Shown: positions 1-8,508 of the stretch, in pieces
Layout of the letters: each line of letters opens with the position of its first letter
Numbering within the stretch: position 1 is the stretch's first letter
DNA from: Flammeovirgaceae bacterium UBA2786
GTDB taxonomy: Bacteria; Bacteroidota; Bacteroidia; Cytophagales; Cyclobacteriaceae
NCBI GenBank assembly: GCA_002352225.1
Contig: DEIA01000076.1
Span: 47,249-90,907, forward strand
Direction: 5' to 3'
DNA: 43,659 nt
Notes under the pieces: model-generated
The model's database searches: none
The model's input: only the letters and a program-made list of their open reading frames with translations
Told to the model about the DNA's origin: nothing
Made by a program: the position numbers and the translations under genes

Positions 1-8
1 AAATCGAG

Positions 9-54
9 ATCGCGGAACAAATCCGCGATGCAGAACGACTTTTGAGACAGCCTC
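9..54. repeat. Dispersed hairpin repeat, left-end copy
   Basis: This 46-base segment contains a small hairpin (arms CGCGGA at 11-16 and TCCGCG at 22-27) and then a tail. It matches the reverse complement of the last 47 bases of the window with two substitutions and one single-base indel. It lies just beyond the 3' end of the purF-like gene. It looks like a member of an interspersed intergenic repeat family. Having one copy at each window end suggests that the contig stops in repeats. Confidence 0.75.
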
Positions 55-127
55 GATATCTTAACTAAGCGACATTGTATTGCAAAACCCGCATTGTTTA
101 AATGTTCTTGCTTAGCGTAGCGGGCCA

Positions 128-2011
128 TCAGTAAGCCCTAACCAACTTCCCATCCATATAATTCAGATACGAGCGGTTTACTACGCGCATACCACCCGGT
201 GTGGGGTAGTTGCCGGTAAAATACCAATCGCCACTGTGGCCGGGTATGGCTTTATGCAAATTTTCTACCGTTTGGAAGATAACCTGCAGTTCGGCTTTCA
301 TATCGGCCGGGCGCACAATGTCTGTTATCTTTTCTGAAATCTCTTCGTAGGTAAATTGCTCGTACAATTTCTTTACGTGGTTTATCGGTTCACCATTTTG
401 CCAGGCTTGTTGACATTGTTCATACACTTCGCCCAGTAAGTAATCTTTGCCTTGTTCTTTCAGCAATTGAATTACCGCCCGAAATGCGACAAACTCACCC
501 ATCTTACTCATGTCAATGCCATAGCAATCGGGGAAACGGATCTGCGGAGCAGATGAAATTACCACAATCTTTTTAGGTTGTAAGCGATCCAGCATTTTTA
601 AAATGCTTTTTTCTAAGGTGGTGCCCCGCACAATCGAGTCGTCAATTATCACTAAAGTATCCTTGCCTTTATTTACCACCTCGTACGTAGTATCGTACAC
701 GTGCGCCACCATATCATCGCGATGCGAATCATCGGTAATAAAGGTGCGCAACTTTACATCTTTAATTACAATTTTTTCTGTACGTGGCCTAAAAGAGAGT
801 AAATCATCTAACGAATCTACAGTAGGTTTCGAATCGATGATGATATCTTTTTGTTTGGCGATGAGGTAATCTTCAATGCCAGCCATCATACCCATAAATG
901 CTGTTTCGGCTGTGTTGGGAATGTACGAGAATATGGTATTCTTTAAATCGAAATTAATTGCCTTGAGTACCTGAGGTACTAACAGTTTACCCAATTGCTT
1001 ACGCTCCTGATAAATTTCCGGATCGGTACCGCGCGAGAAGTAGATGCGCTCGAAGCTACACGAAGTTTTTGACAAAGGCTTTATAATTTCCTGATGCTGA
1101 AACTCACCATCTTTATCAATGATCAGCGCATGGCCGGGTCTAATTTCTTTTATCTGCGAGTAATTGATATTGAAAGCAGTTTTAATAGCCGGTTTTTCTG
1201 AAGCTACAACCACCACCTCATCATCGGCATAATAATAAGCCGGACGAATACCCGAAGGATCGCGCACTACAAAGGCAGAACCTGAACCGGTAAGCCCAGC
1301 CATCGTATACCCTCCATCAAAATCTTTACAGGCTCGCTTCAGTACACGCAAAAGATCCAGTTCTTTCTCAATAATTTCCGATACTTCTTTATTGGAGAAC
1401 TCATCTTTATATTTTTCAAAGAGCGATTGAACTTCAAGATCAAGAAAGTGACCGATCTTTTCCATCACCGTTACAGTATCTACTTTATCTTTTGGATGCT
1501 GCCCTAACTCGACCAATACATTAAAGAGTTCGTCTACATTGGTCATGTTAAAATTGCCGGCCATAACCAGGTTACGGCTGCGCCAGCTGTTCTGGCGTAA
1601 AAACGGATGCACGTTTTCAATGCTATTAAGCCCGTGTGTACCGTAACGAAGGTGCCCCAACCATAACTCGCCACTAAAGGCAACGTTTTGTTTTAGCCAG
1701 CGTGCGTCTTTGTATTTCTCTTTGCCCTCTTTTTGCGCCTTCTTGTATTTTTTACCAATCTTTTTAAAAAGGTGTGCTACGGGTTGGGTTTTAACAGAGC
1801 GATACCGGCTAAAGAAACGGTAGCCGGGTTCATGATCAATCTTAATATTTGCAATGCCAGCTCCATCCTGCCCACGGTTATGCTGTTTTTCCATTAAGAT
1901 GTACATCTTGTTGATAGCATACGTAGGGCCGTACTTATCGATGTAGTAGGAAAGAGGCTTGCGCAATCGAATGAGGGCAATGCCGCATTCGTGAAGGATG
2001 GAATCGCTCAT
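128..2011 (-). CDS. purF: Amidophosphoribosyltransferase, long PurF-like form
   Basis: This 627-residue protein has a class II glutamine amidotransferase domain followed by a type I phosphoribosyltransferase domain, so it should transfer glutamine-derived ammonia to PRPP, the first committed step of purine synthesis, in the cytoplasm. The likely nucleophile is Cys9 (ECGIALIRL), preceded by an eight-residue leader that could be a propeptide. RGQDGAG (near residue 46) and GHLRYGTHG (near 120) are glutaminase motifs. VIIDDSIVRGTT (near 455) is the PRPP-binding loop. The protein is over 100 residues longer than ordinary PurF (about 470-510), with a Lys-rich insertion near residues 83-105. It lies 63 bases downstream of nuoN and may be read with it. 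Bacteroidota commonly carry such a long form, sometimes beside a normal PurF, so it may be a paralogue with a shifted role. The fold is certain; its being the sole PurF is not. Confidence 0.85.
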   Translation of the reverse strand: MSDSILHECGIALIRLRKPLSYYIDKYGPTYAINKMYILMEKQHNRGQDGAGIANIKIDHEPGYRFFSRYRSVKTQPVAHLFKKIGKKYKKAQKEGKEKYKDARWLKQNVAFSGELWLGHLRYGTHGLNSIENVHPFLRQNSWRSRNLVMAGNFNMTNVDELFNVLVELGQHPKDKVDTVTVMEKIGHFLDLEVQSLFEKYKDEFSNKEVSEIIEKELDLLRVLKRACKDFDGGYTMAGLTGSGSAFVVRDPSGIRPAYYYADDEVVVVASEKPAIKTAFNINYSQIKEIRPGHALIIDKDGEFQHQEIIKPLSKTSCSFERIYFSRGTDPEIYQERKQLGKLLVPQVLKAINFDLKNTIFSYIPNTAETAFMGMMAGIEDYLIAKQKDIIIDSKPTVDSLDDLLSFRPRTEKIVIKDVKLRTFITDDSHRDDMVAHVYDTTYEVVNKGKDTLVIIDDSIVRGTTLEKSILKMLDRLQPKKIVVISSAPQIRFPDCYGIDMSKMGEFVAFRAVIQLLKEQGKDYLLGEVYEQCQQAWQNGEPINHVKKLYEQFTYEEISEKITDIVRPADMKAELQVIFQTVENLHKAIPGHSGDWYFTGNYPTPGGMRVVNRSYLNYMDGKLVRAY

Positions 2012-2074
2012 AATTAGCTTTTTCGGGTTTCCTGTCTAAAGCGGTCTTTGGGGGTAAGCCCAATCCGGTTGTTT

Positions 2075-3544
2075 TTACAGCACAAAAGTAATCCGATTTA
2101 TCCAACCCATCAACAACCCGGGGTTGATGAAGAGCCAGATAATAGCTACAACCAATATGATCAATAAAAGATTGCCTGTAATAGAAATTTTTATGGAGAC
2201 TGTGCCCGGTGGGGTTTCTTTCAGAAAAAGGTAATAGGGGATTTTAAGGTAGAAGTACAGGGCGATTACGGTATTCAATAAGCCTGCAATAAAAAGTACT
2301 AGCAAAAGGGTTATTCCGCTATTAATCCAGGCACCCCATAACGCACTAAACACAAAGAATTTTGCCATAAATCCTGCGGTTGGGGGTAACCCGGTAAGGG
2401 CCATCAGTCCAATTACCAATGCCAGCGAGGGAATAAATGCCACTCGGCCCAGGCCTGCAAAATCGGCCATTGCCAGCAAAGGTTTCCATTTTTCAAAAAG
2501 GTGGAGTGCCGCAAAAGTAAGCAGATTCATAAGCAGGAATATTGCGGCATAATACAGGGTGGCATGAATTCCGGCCAGATCAAGCGAGGCTATACCGGCT
2601 AATAAAAATCCAGCTTGCGCGATAGAAGAATAGGCCAGCATGCGTTTAGGATTGGTTTGAGCCAAGGCAGACAGATTACCAAATATGATCGATACAACAG
2701 AAATACCGGCAATTACTATTCTCCAATCGATAAAAGCCTGCCCAAACAAGTTAAAAGCCAGTGCTATTTTTATAAAGAGAGCAACACCAGCCAGTTTAGG
2801 TACCACCGAAAGAAATGCTACCACCGGGGTGGGTGCGCTTTGATATACATCGGGTGCCCAAAGGTGAAATGGTACAGCGGTAATTTTAAAGAGCACGGCT
2901 GCCAGAATAAGAAATGCAGCTATTAAAATTAAACCCGACTGCGATTGCATAAGCGTGTCGGCAAATTGCTGCGAAGAAAAATTTAAGGTACCGGTTAAAC
3001 CATAGATAAGCGAGGCACCATACACCAGGCAGGCTGTAGCTACTGAACCCAATAAGAAGTATTTCATGCTTCCCTCCGAGCTTGATTTATTGAAAGCAAA
3101 GCCAGCCAATACATACGAACTGAGTGAAACCAGCTCCAGCGATACCAGTACACTTGCAAAATGCATGCTCATAGAGAGCAGACAAGCGCCCACTACAATA
3201 GCCTGAATTAATATTACATACTCAGTTGCACTTTCCCTTTGCAGAGAAATAAAAAGGGTAAACAGCCCACCTGTTAAAAAGAGTAACCGGAAGAAGGCGG
3301 AGAAATCGTCTGAACGTAACATGCCTGCGAAAAGAAGCTCAGGTTTATGAGGCCAGTTAAAAAGCAGAAAACCAATTGTTACAACGAATACACAAACTGT
3401 AAACAAGGCTAATGCAATTGACTTGTTCTTTTTCAAGAATAACCCCATCAGCAACGCAATGCACATTGAAACTACCAGAATAACTTCAGGCACAACAAAC
3501 CCGAGAGATGTGGTTATGGAAGTGATAGAATCAGATTCGTGCAT
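2075..3544 (-). CDS. nuoN: NADH-quinone oxidoreductase subunit N
   Basis: A 489-residue antiporter-like membrane subunit of complex I, with about 14 hydrophobic segments. It belongs to the proton-translocating membrane arm. The stretch FKITAVPFHLWAPDVYQSAPTP (mid-protein) is the typical NuoN signature, with the buried Lys before AVPFH. KRMLAYSSIAQAGF further on is the conserved helix around the second key Lys. The gene starts four bases after the nuoM stop and is the last nuo gene of the run. Its ATG start places a hydrophobic first helix at residues 14-35. Length is normal for the family. NuoL, M and N resemble one another, but gene order and the WAPDVY motif decide for N. Confidence 0.95.
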   Translation of the reverse strand: MHESDSITSITTSLGFVVPEVILVVSMCIALLMGLFLKKNKSIALALFTVCVFVVTIGFLLFNWPHKPELLFAGMLRSDDFSAFFRLLFLTGGLFTLFISLQRESATEYVILIQAIVVGACLLSMSMHFASVLVSLELVSLSSYVLAGFAFNKSSSEGSMKYFLLGSVATACLVYGASLIYGLTGTLNFSSQQFADTLMQSQSGLILIAAFLILAAVLFKITAVPFHLWAPDVYQSAPTPVVAFLSVVPKLAGVALFIKIALAFNLFGQAFIDWRIVIAGISVVSIIFGNLSALAQTNPKRMLAYSSIAQAGFLLAGIASLDLAGIHATLYYAAIFLLMNLLTFAALHLFEKWKPLLAMADFAGLGRVAFIPSLALVIGLMALTGLPPTAGFMAKFFVFSALWGAWINSGITLLLVLFIAGLLNTVIALYFYLKIPYYLFLKETPPGTVSIKISITGNLLLIILVVAIIWLFINPGLLMGWINRITFVL

Positions 3545-3548
3545 GTGG

Positions 3549-5123
3549 TTATGGATTTTGATTTATCCCTAACGAAAACCACATGCCTGTAAAGGTTTCG
3601 GCAAACGGATTGATGTAGTTGAGCAGAATTTGAGGAAGGATTCCAAACAACAGCGCTAAAATAGCCAATGGTAAAAGCATGGCATACTCGCGCGCAGTAA
3701 GGTCATTAAGTTCTGCATGATTGGCTTTTATTGAAAACGGACCGAAGAACATGCGTTGAATAGTCCATAAGAAGTAAGCAGCACCTAATAACAACCCCAC
3801 CGTAGCTACAACGGGCATCCACAAGGGAATAAGGTTGTTATACGTGTGCGATTGAAACGCTCCAAAGAAAATCAATACTTCGCCAATAAAGCCAGCGAAT
3901 CCGGGCAACCCGAGTGAAGCAAAAAAGGCAATGAGCACAAATGCAGTATAGTGTTTCATTTGCGAAGCCAATCCGGAATAGTTTTCAATCATGCGATCTT
4001 GTGTGCGATCGTATAACACTCCGGCAATTAGGAACAACATGGCTGATATAATACCATGGCTTACCATTTGGTAAACCGCACCGGCAATACCTTCTGTAGT
4101 GGCAGATGCAATACCCAACAACACAAACCCCATGTGCGAAACAGATGAGTAAGCGATAAGGCGTTTCAGATCTTTACTGGCTAATGCGTTGAGAGCACCA
4201 TATAAGATTGAAACAACTCCTACACCAGCCACCCAATCGCTAAAGTAAATGGCTCCATCTGGAAATATGGGATAAACAAATCTTAGAATTCCATACCCAC
4301 CTATTTTTAGAAGAAGGGCGGCCAGAATAACGGATATGGCAGTTGGCGCCTCTACGTGTGCATCGGGTAACCAGGTATGAAACGGAACGGCTGGTAACTT
4401 AATGGCAAATCCGATAAACAAAAGTATAAATGCCCATAAGCGCCACGATCCTGATGAGGCTGCATCGAACCACGACCCCGGTATGAAGTTTTCCGGGTTT
4501 TGCATGTGCAATACATTAAAAGTATGAACCAGCTTATCTGAACTTTCCGGTGATTGTACAGAAAGGTAAAGGCCAATCATAACAATCAATATTAAGATTG
4601 ATCCCAATAAGGTGTAAAGAAAGAATTTGATTGAAGCATATTCGCGTTTTGGCCCGCCCCAAATCCCGATAAGGAAAAACATAGGCAGCAGCATGAATTC
4701 GAAAAAAACATAGAACAACAAAAAATCCAATGCGCAGAAGCTGCCAATAATGGCGCCATTCAGAACTAACAGGAGAATAAAATATCCTTTCCGGCTTTTT
4801 GATATAGACCATGAAGAGAATGTAGCAATTAGCATGATTACGACACTTAACCCCACTAACGGGTAACTTAATCCATCTACGGCTACCAGGTAATCGGCCT
4901 GCAGGTGGCCCCAGTTGCTTAACGAAACCGATATCCAGGAATGCTTTTCCAACAACTGCAAACCCCCGTTAGCAGTAAAGCCCATTATTACAAAAATGAT
5001 TGCCTGAAGCATGTTAACCCCGAGTGTTAACCATGAAAATACACGGGTGTACCGGCCTGGAATAAGTAATGCTACCAGTGCGGTTACTATGGGAATAAAA
5101 ATTAATAGCGAAAGATAAGGCAT
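3549..5123 (-). CDS. nuoM: NADH-quinone oxidoreductase subunit M
   Basis: A 524-residue antiporter-like subunit of the complex I membrane arm. FAIKLPAVPFHTWLPDAHVEAPT carries the conserved Lys of the proton channel, and KDLKRLIAYSSVSHMGFV the second conserved helix. I start it at the ATG at 5121-5123 (protein begins MPYLSLLIF), not at the ATG 48 bases upstream. The chosen start shares its A with the nuoL TGA stop (TGATG), the typical coupled junction, and gives a clean first membrane helix. The longer form would add 16 residues and overlap nuoL by 49 bases. It is followed after four bases by nuoN. Confidence 0.95.
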   Translation of the reverse strand: MPYLSLLIFIPIVTALVALLIPGRYTRVFSWLTLGVNMLQAIIFVIMGFTANGGLQLLEKHSWISVSLSNWGHLQADYLVAVDGLSYPLVGLSVVIMLIATFSSWSISKSRKGYFILLLVLNGAIIGSFCALDFLLFYVFFEFMLLPMFFLIGIWGGPKREYASIKFFLYTLLGSILILIVMIGLYLSVQSPESSDKLVHTFNVLHMQNPENFIPGSWFDAASSGSWRLWAFILLFIGFAIKLPAVPFHTWLPDAHVEAPTAISVILAALLLKIGGYGILRFVYPIFPDGAIYFSDWVAGVGVVSILYGALNALASKDLKRLIAYSSVSHMGFVLLGIASATTEGIAGAVYQMVSHGIISAMLFLIAGVLYDRTQDRMIENYSGLASQMKHYTAFVLIAFFASLGLPGFAGFIGEVLIFFGAFQSHTYNNLIPLWMPVVATVGLLLGAAYFLWTIQRMFFGPFSIKANHAELNDLTAREYAMLLPLAILALLFGILPQILLNYINPFAETFTGMWFSLGINQNP

Positions 5124-6988
5124 CAGTAAAACATCCAGAGTATAAAAATAAGTAAGCCAGCCATAGCCCACAGTAAGTAGCTTTGAATTTTTCCATTTAC
5201 AACCGAACGGGTAGCGTTACCCAGGCCACGTGTAATCCATAGTACACCCTGTACGGAACCATCTACCACATTACGATCGGCCCAGCCCGATATATGCGCC
5301 AGTGTTATTTTGCTGTATGCTACTGCATGAATAGACCGGTCAATCCACTTTTTATCGAAAAGGGTAGTTAACTCTGCAATAAAAGCAACTAACCGAGCAA
5401 TTTGCAGATTAACATAGTCCAGGAATCTCTGAATGATATAATCAGAGGTGCGTGCGCTAAGATTTCTGCTTAGCCAGGCAGTAAGAAGGGATATACCTGT
5501 AACTACTGCTGAAATAATAATAATACTTGGTGGTACTTCGAACGCAGTATGTAGAATTTGGGTGGCAAATGAGGCAGGGTGTCCGTTCTGAAATAAAAAG
5601 GTAATGGAACCTGCTGCTATTAAGAGTACAGGCAAACGCATAATCCACGGGGCTTCCTGCACGGAGAATGTGCGTATAACTGGTTTTAGAAACGCAAACC
5701 AAAACAACCTGAAAATATAGAGCGGTGTAGTAAAAACAATTACCCACACAGCAAACTCTATCCACCAAATATTTTTCTGGTGTACTGCGGTTAATATCAT
5801 TTCTTTTGAAAGGTAGCCCGATGTGCCGGGAATGCCTGCAAGTGCTGCTGCACAAATAGCAAACCCAATAAATGTAAAGGGCATTTGCTTGCGTAAACCA
5901 CCGAGGTTTCGAATATCCTGAACGTTAATTTCGGCTTGAAAGGTTGCCTGATGCATAGCATGAATGATAGAGCCAGCCGCCAGAAATAAACCGGCTTTAA
6001 ATAAAGCATGATGCAGTAAATGAGTGAATGCTCCTGTAACTTCACCCAGGCCCAAAGCCAAAACCATAAATCCAAGTTGAGAGATGGTGGAGTAGGCCAG
6101 AATTTTTTTAATATCGGTAGCTAACCAGGCGCCTATTGCTCCCATCAAGGCAGATACAATACCGATACCTGTCATTATCCACAATGTGGTTGGTGTAAAT
6201 ACCGGAACAAGTTGTACCAAAATAAAAATACCTGCGGCAACCAGGGTGGCCGCATGAATCAAGGCCGATACAGGTGTTGGACCTTGCATGGCATCGGGCA
6301 ACCAATTGAATAAAGGAAACTGGGCCGACTTACCTACCACACCCAGCAGAATACAAACACCAGCCACCGTACTCCAGATTCCGGTAGCGGTAATAGTAGA
6401 GAGTTCTAATGTTCCGTTTTGAGTCCACAATATCAATACACCAATAAGAAAACCAATATCACCGGTTTTAGTTAAAAGAAATGCCTTGGTGGCAGCCCGG
6501 GCTGCTGCTGGTTTTTCTTGCAGATGTGCAATAAGGCGGTATGAGCAAAAGCCAATTAGTTCCCAAAAGCAAAAGGTAATTAGCAAGTTGGTACTATACA
6601 CAAGGCCCAGCATGGCAAACGTAAACAATCCAAGAAATCCGAAATAGCGATCAGTATTTTTGTCGTTAGCCATATAGCCAATAGAAAAAATGTGAACCAT
6701 AGCCGAAACAAAAAGCACTACGGCTGCCATAAGGCGGGTAACCGGGGTTGATAAAATACCAATGCTTACAGTGGTATCGCCAATTGATAACCAGGGTATG
6801 GAATACTGTGTGATTAATTGTGTGTCGGAGAAAAGTGGAAACAAAACAATAATAGCAGCAGATAAGGTAAGTATTGCACCAATGATGGGGCTAAGCCAAC
6901 TATATTTTTTCTGTATAGAAAAGGCAATACCTGCCGATACGATCGGAATCAATAAGGTAACAAACAATATGGTAATAGAGTTACCCAT
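5123..6988 (-). CDS. nuoL: NADH-quinone oxidoreductase subunit L
   Basis: A 621-residue distal membrane-arm subunit of complex I. It has about 16 hydrophobic segments, including the C-terminal extension (the lateral helix and last transmembrane segment; the sequence ends in a hydrophobic LLWAMAGLLIFILWMFY tail). GKSAQFPLFNWLPDAMQGPTP and SALIHAATLVAAG are the NuoL channel motifs, and DIKKILAYSTISQLGFM is the second conserved helix. It overlaps nuoK by eight bases upstream, and its TGA stop shares one base with the nuoM ATG. Length is normal for NuoL. Confidence 0.96.
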   Translation of the reverse strand: MGNSITILFVTLLIPIVSAGIAFSIQKKYSWLSPIIGAILTLSAAIIVLFPLFSDTQLITQYSIPWLSIGDTTVSIGILSTPVTRLMAAVVLFVSAMVHIFSIGYMANDKNTDRYFGFLGLFTFAMLGLVYSTNLLITFCFWELIGFCSYRLIAHLQEKPAAARAATKAFLLTKTGDIGFLIGVLILWTQNGTLELSTITATGIWSTVAGVCILLGVVGKSAQFPLFNWLPDAMQGPTPVSALIHAATLVAAGIFILVQLVPVFTPTTLWIMTGIGIVSALMGAIGAWLATDIKKILAYSTISQLGFMVLALGLGEVTGAFTHLLHHALFKAGLFLAAGSIIHAMHQATFQAEINVQDIRNLGGLRKQMPFTFIGFAICAAALAGIPGTSGYLSKEMILTAVHQKNIWWIEFAVWVIVFTTPLYIFRLFWFAFLKPVIRTFSVQEAPWIMRLPVLLIAAGSITFLFQNGHPASFATQILHTAFEVPPSIIIISAVVTGISLLTAWLSRNLSARTSDYIIQRFLDYVNLQIARLVAFIAELTTLFDKKWIDRSIHAVAYSKITLAHISGWADRNVVDGSVQGVLWITRGLGNATRSVVNGKIQSYLLWAMAGLLIFILWMFY

Positions 6989-7289
6989 GTTCTTTTAAAT
7001 CATTTATCTGATCGGGCACGGCCGATTTATAGTAATGATAAACACGTAAAATGATAGCAATACCTACTGCTGCTTCGCACACGGCAATCAGAATTACAAA
7101 CAAACCAAAAAGTTGACCTTCAGCGCCAGATTGTTGACTATTAAACAAAACAAGATTGAGGTTTGCGGCATTCAACATTAACTCAATTCCCATCAAAATC
7201 AGTAGTGCATTTTTCTTGGTGAATATGATCATCAGTCCGCAACAGAATAACAATACACCGAGATAGAATATAAAATCGGTATTATTCAT
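6981..7289 (-). CDS. nuoK: NADH-quinone oxidoreductase subunit K
   Basis: A 102-residue, three-helix membrane subunit of complex I. GIELMLNAANLNLVLF contains the conserved membrane-buried Glu of NuoK. I start it at the ATG at 7287-7289 (MNNTDFIFYLGV), which fits the usual ~100-residue length. A longer start at 7331 would add 14 polar residues and overlap nuoJ by 50 bases. With the chosen start the overlap with nuoJ is eight bases, the same as that with nuoL downstream. Confidence 0.94.
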   Translation of the reverse strand: MNNTDFIFYLGVLLFCCGLMIIFTKKNALLILMGIELMLNAANLNLVLFNSQQSGAEGQLFGLFVILIAVCEAAVGIAIILRVYHYYKSAVPDQINDLKEHG

Positions 7290-7779
7290 GCGAAGATTTT
7301 TTAAATGAGGAGGCAGTAAGGGCTGCCCCAATCAGGCACACTAACAATAATACGCCACCTATTTCAAAAGGAGCAGCATATTCTGTAAACAGGGCAAAGC
7401 CAAACGATTTTATTTCTTTAGCCGATGGGTTCGTGTTAATAAAATCAGATTGCAGATATCCGTATAGCAGCAGTTTCGCCAGTATGGCCGAAATAATAAA
7501 GCCAATCAGCCGATGGTGCGACTCAACCTGTAAGGGCTTGCCTTCAATTCGATTGGTAACAACAATGGCAAATACAATCAATACCAGTACTCCACCCGCA
7601 TAAATCAGAATTTGGGTAATAGCTAAAATACCAGCTTGCAGAATACCGTAGATTCCCGCCAACGCAAGTAAGCATGCCAATAACAGTAAGGCGGCATAAA
7701 AAACCTGGCGTACAAATAGTATGGCTATTGCACTGGCAGCTGCAACTCCGGCTAGTATGTACAGTACCATTTGTTCCAT
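7282..7779 (-). CDS. nuoJ: NADH-quinone oxidoreductase subunit J
   Basis: A 165-residue membrane subunit of complex I with five hydrophobic segments. YAGGVLVLIVFAIVVTNRIEG is the typical NuoJ helix 3 region, with the flexible glycines and the following cytoplasmic loop. Its ATG shares its A with the TAA of nuoI (TAATG), and its 3' end overlaps nuoK by eight bases, so translation is probably coupled throughout. The C-terminal segment (residues ~140-160) is the last membrane helix, ending in a short charged tail. Position and length agree with NuoJ. Confidence 0.94.
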   Translation of the reverse strand: MEQMVLYILAGVAAASAIAILFVRQVFYAALLLLACLLALAGIYGILQAGILAITQILIYAGGVLVLIVFAIVVTNRIEGKPLQVESHHRLIGFIISAILAKLLLYGYLQSDFINTNPSAKEIKSFGFALFTEYAAPFEIGGVLLLVCLIGAALTASSFKKSSHE

Positions 7780-8432
7780 TAAGAATTAGGTTGCGAGGGT
7801 GAAGGGGGTTTGAATTTTGGTTTTATGGCAACTACGGGTTTGGGTTGGATAGTTGTTGTATCTGTAGTTTGTGTTTTGCTTTGCTGATGATTGGCCCATA
7901 CGGTTTTGCGTTGTTCAATTTCTTCCACCGTCATATTTCCAAAGCCGAAATTATGGGTGGTAATATCAAACGTTGAGAAGTCGTATTCTTTTGTCATAGT
8001 AAGACACTCGGTGGGGCATACTGTGGTACATAAACCGCAGAAGCAACATTTGGCCATATCAATATCAAACACGGCAGCATAAATTCGTTTCGATGTACCG
8101 TCAGATGTTTTGCCAAATTCTTCGGGCGATCGGATTGGTTCTATCGTAATACAATCAACCGGACAAACCTTGGCACATTTATCGCAAACAATACAGTCGT
8201 CAATTTCATTATGAAGTTTGTAGCGGCCGTTATCCGGTACGGGTATTGTTTCGAATGGATACTGAACAGTAGCAATACCTTGTTGGGCATCAAAATATCC
8301 GGGTTGGGTAATAGCAAACGATTTACTGCTTTTTCGGGCTTGCGTAATATGCCTGAAGGTTAACACAAGGCCGTGGGTCAGCGTTTTAATGGCCGAGATA
8401 ACGTTGCTCCAATACGTCTGTTTTTTTGACAT
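7779..8432 (-). CDS. nuoI: NADH-quinone oxidoreductase subunit I (2x[4Fe-4S])
   Basis: A 217-residue iron-sulfur subunit linking the peripheral and membrane arms of complex I. Two ferredoxin motifs bind clusters N6a and N6b: CIVCDKCAKVCPVDC near residues 79-93 and CCFCGLCTTVCPTEC near 128-142. The N-terminus carries an amphipathic stretch (residues 8-28) expected to lie on the membrane. The last ~45 residues are a Thr/Pro/Lys-rich tail without cluster ligands, which makes it somewhat longer than the ~160-180 residues usual for NuoI. It is the first nuo gene after the histidine kinase gene, from which it is separated by 76 bases. Confidence 0.95.
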   Translation of the reverse strand: MSKKQTYWSNVISAIKTLTHGLVLTFRHITQARKSSKSFAITQPGYFDAQQGIATVQYPFETIPVPDNGRYKLHNEIDDCIVCDKCAKVCPVDCITIEPIRSPEEFGKTSDGTSKRIYAAVFDIDMAKCCFCGLCTTVCPTECLTMTKEYDFSTFDITTHNFGFGNMTVEEIEQRKTVWANHQQSKTQTTDTTTIQPKPVVAIKPKFKPPSPSQPNS

Positions 8433-8478
8433 ATTCTGTACAGGCGCGAGTGTAATGCCACATCCTCACCTCTGGTAG

Positions 8479-8486
8479 CAAAAATA
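8479..8486 (-). promoter_or_regulatory. Possible -7 box for a nuoI-N internal promoter
   Basis: On the minus strand this reads TATTTTTG, a full match to the Bacteroidota TAnnTTTG box, in the 76-base gap between the kinase gene and nuoI. I see no good TTTG -33 element at 18-20 bases upstream, so this is only a weak candidate. If real, it would allow nuoI-N to be expressed separately from nuoH and the kinase. Confidence 0.25.
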
Positions 8487-8508
8487 GGAGTAAAATGTTT
8501 ATTCCGGG

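Noticed and set aside
3549..5171. Longer nuoM start at 5171
   Set aside because: Would overlap nuoL by 49 bases and add 16 residues before the first helix; the TGATG junction at 5121-5125 fits better.
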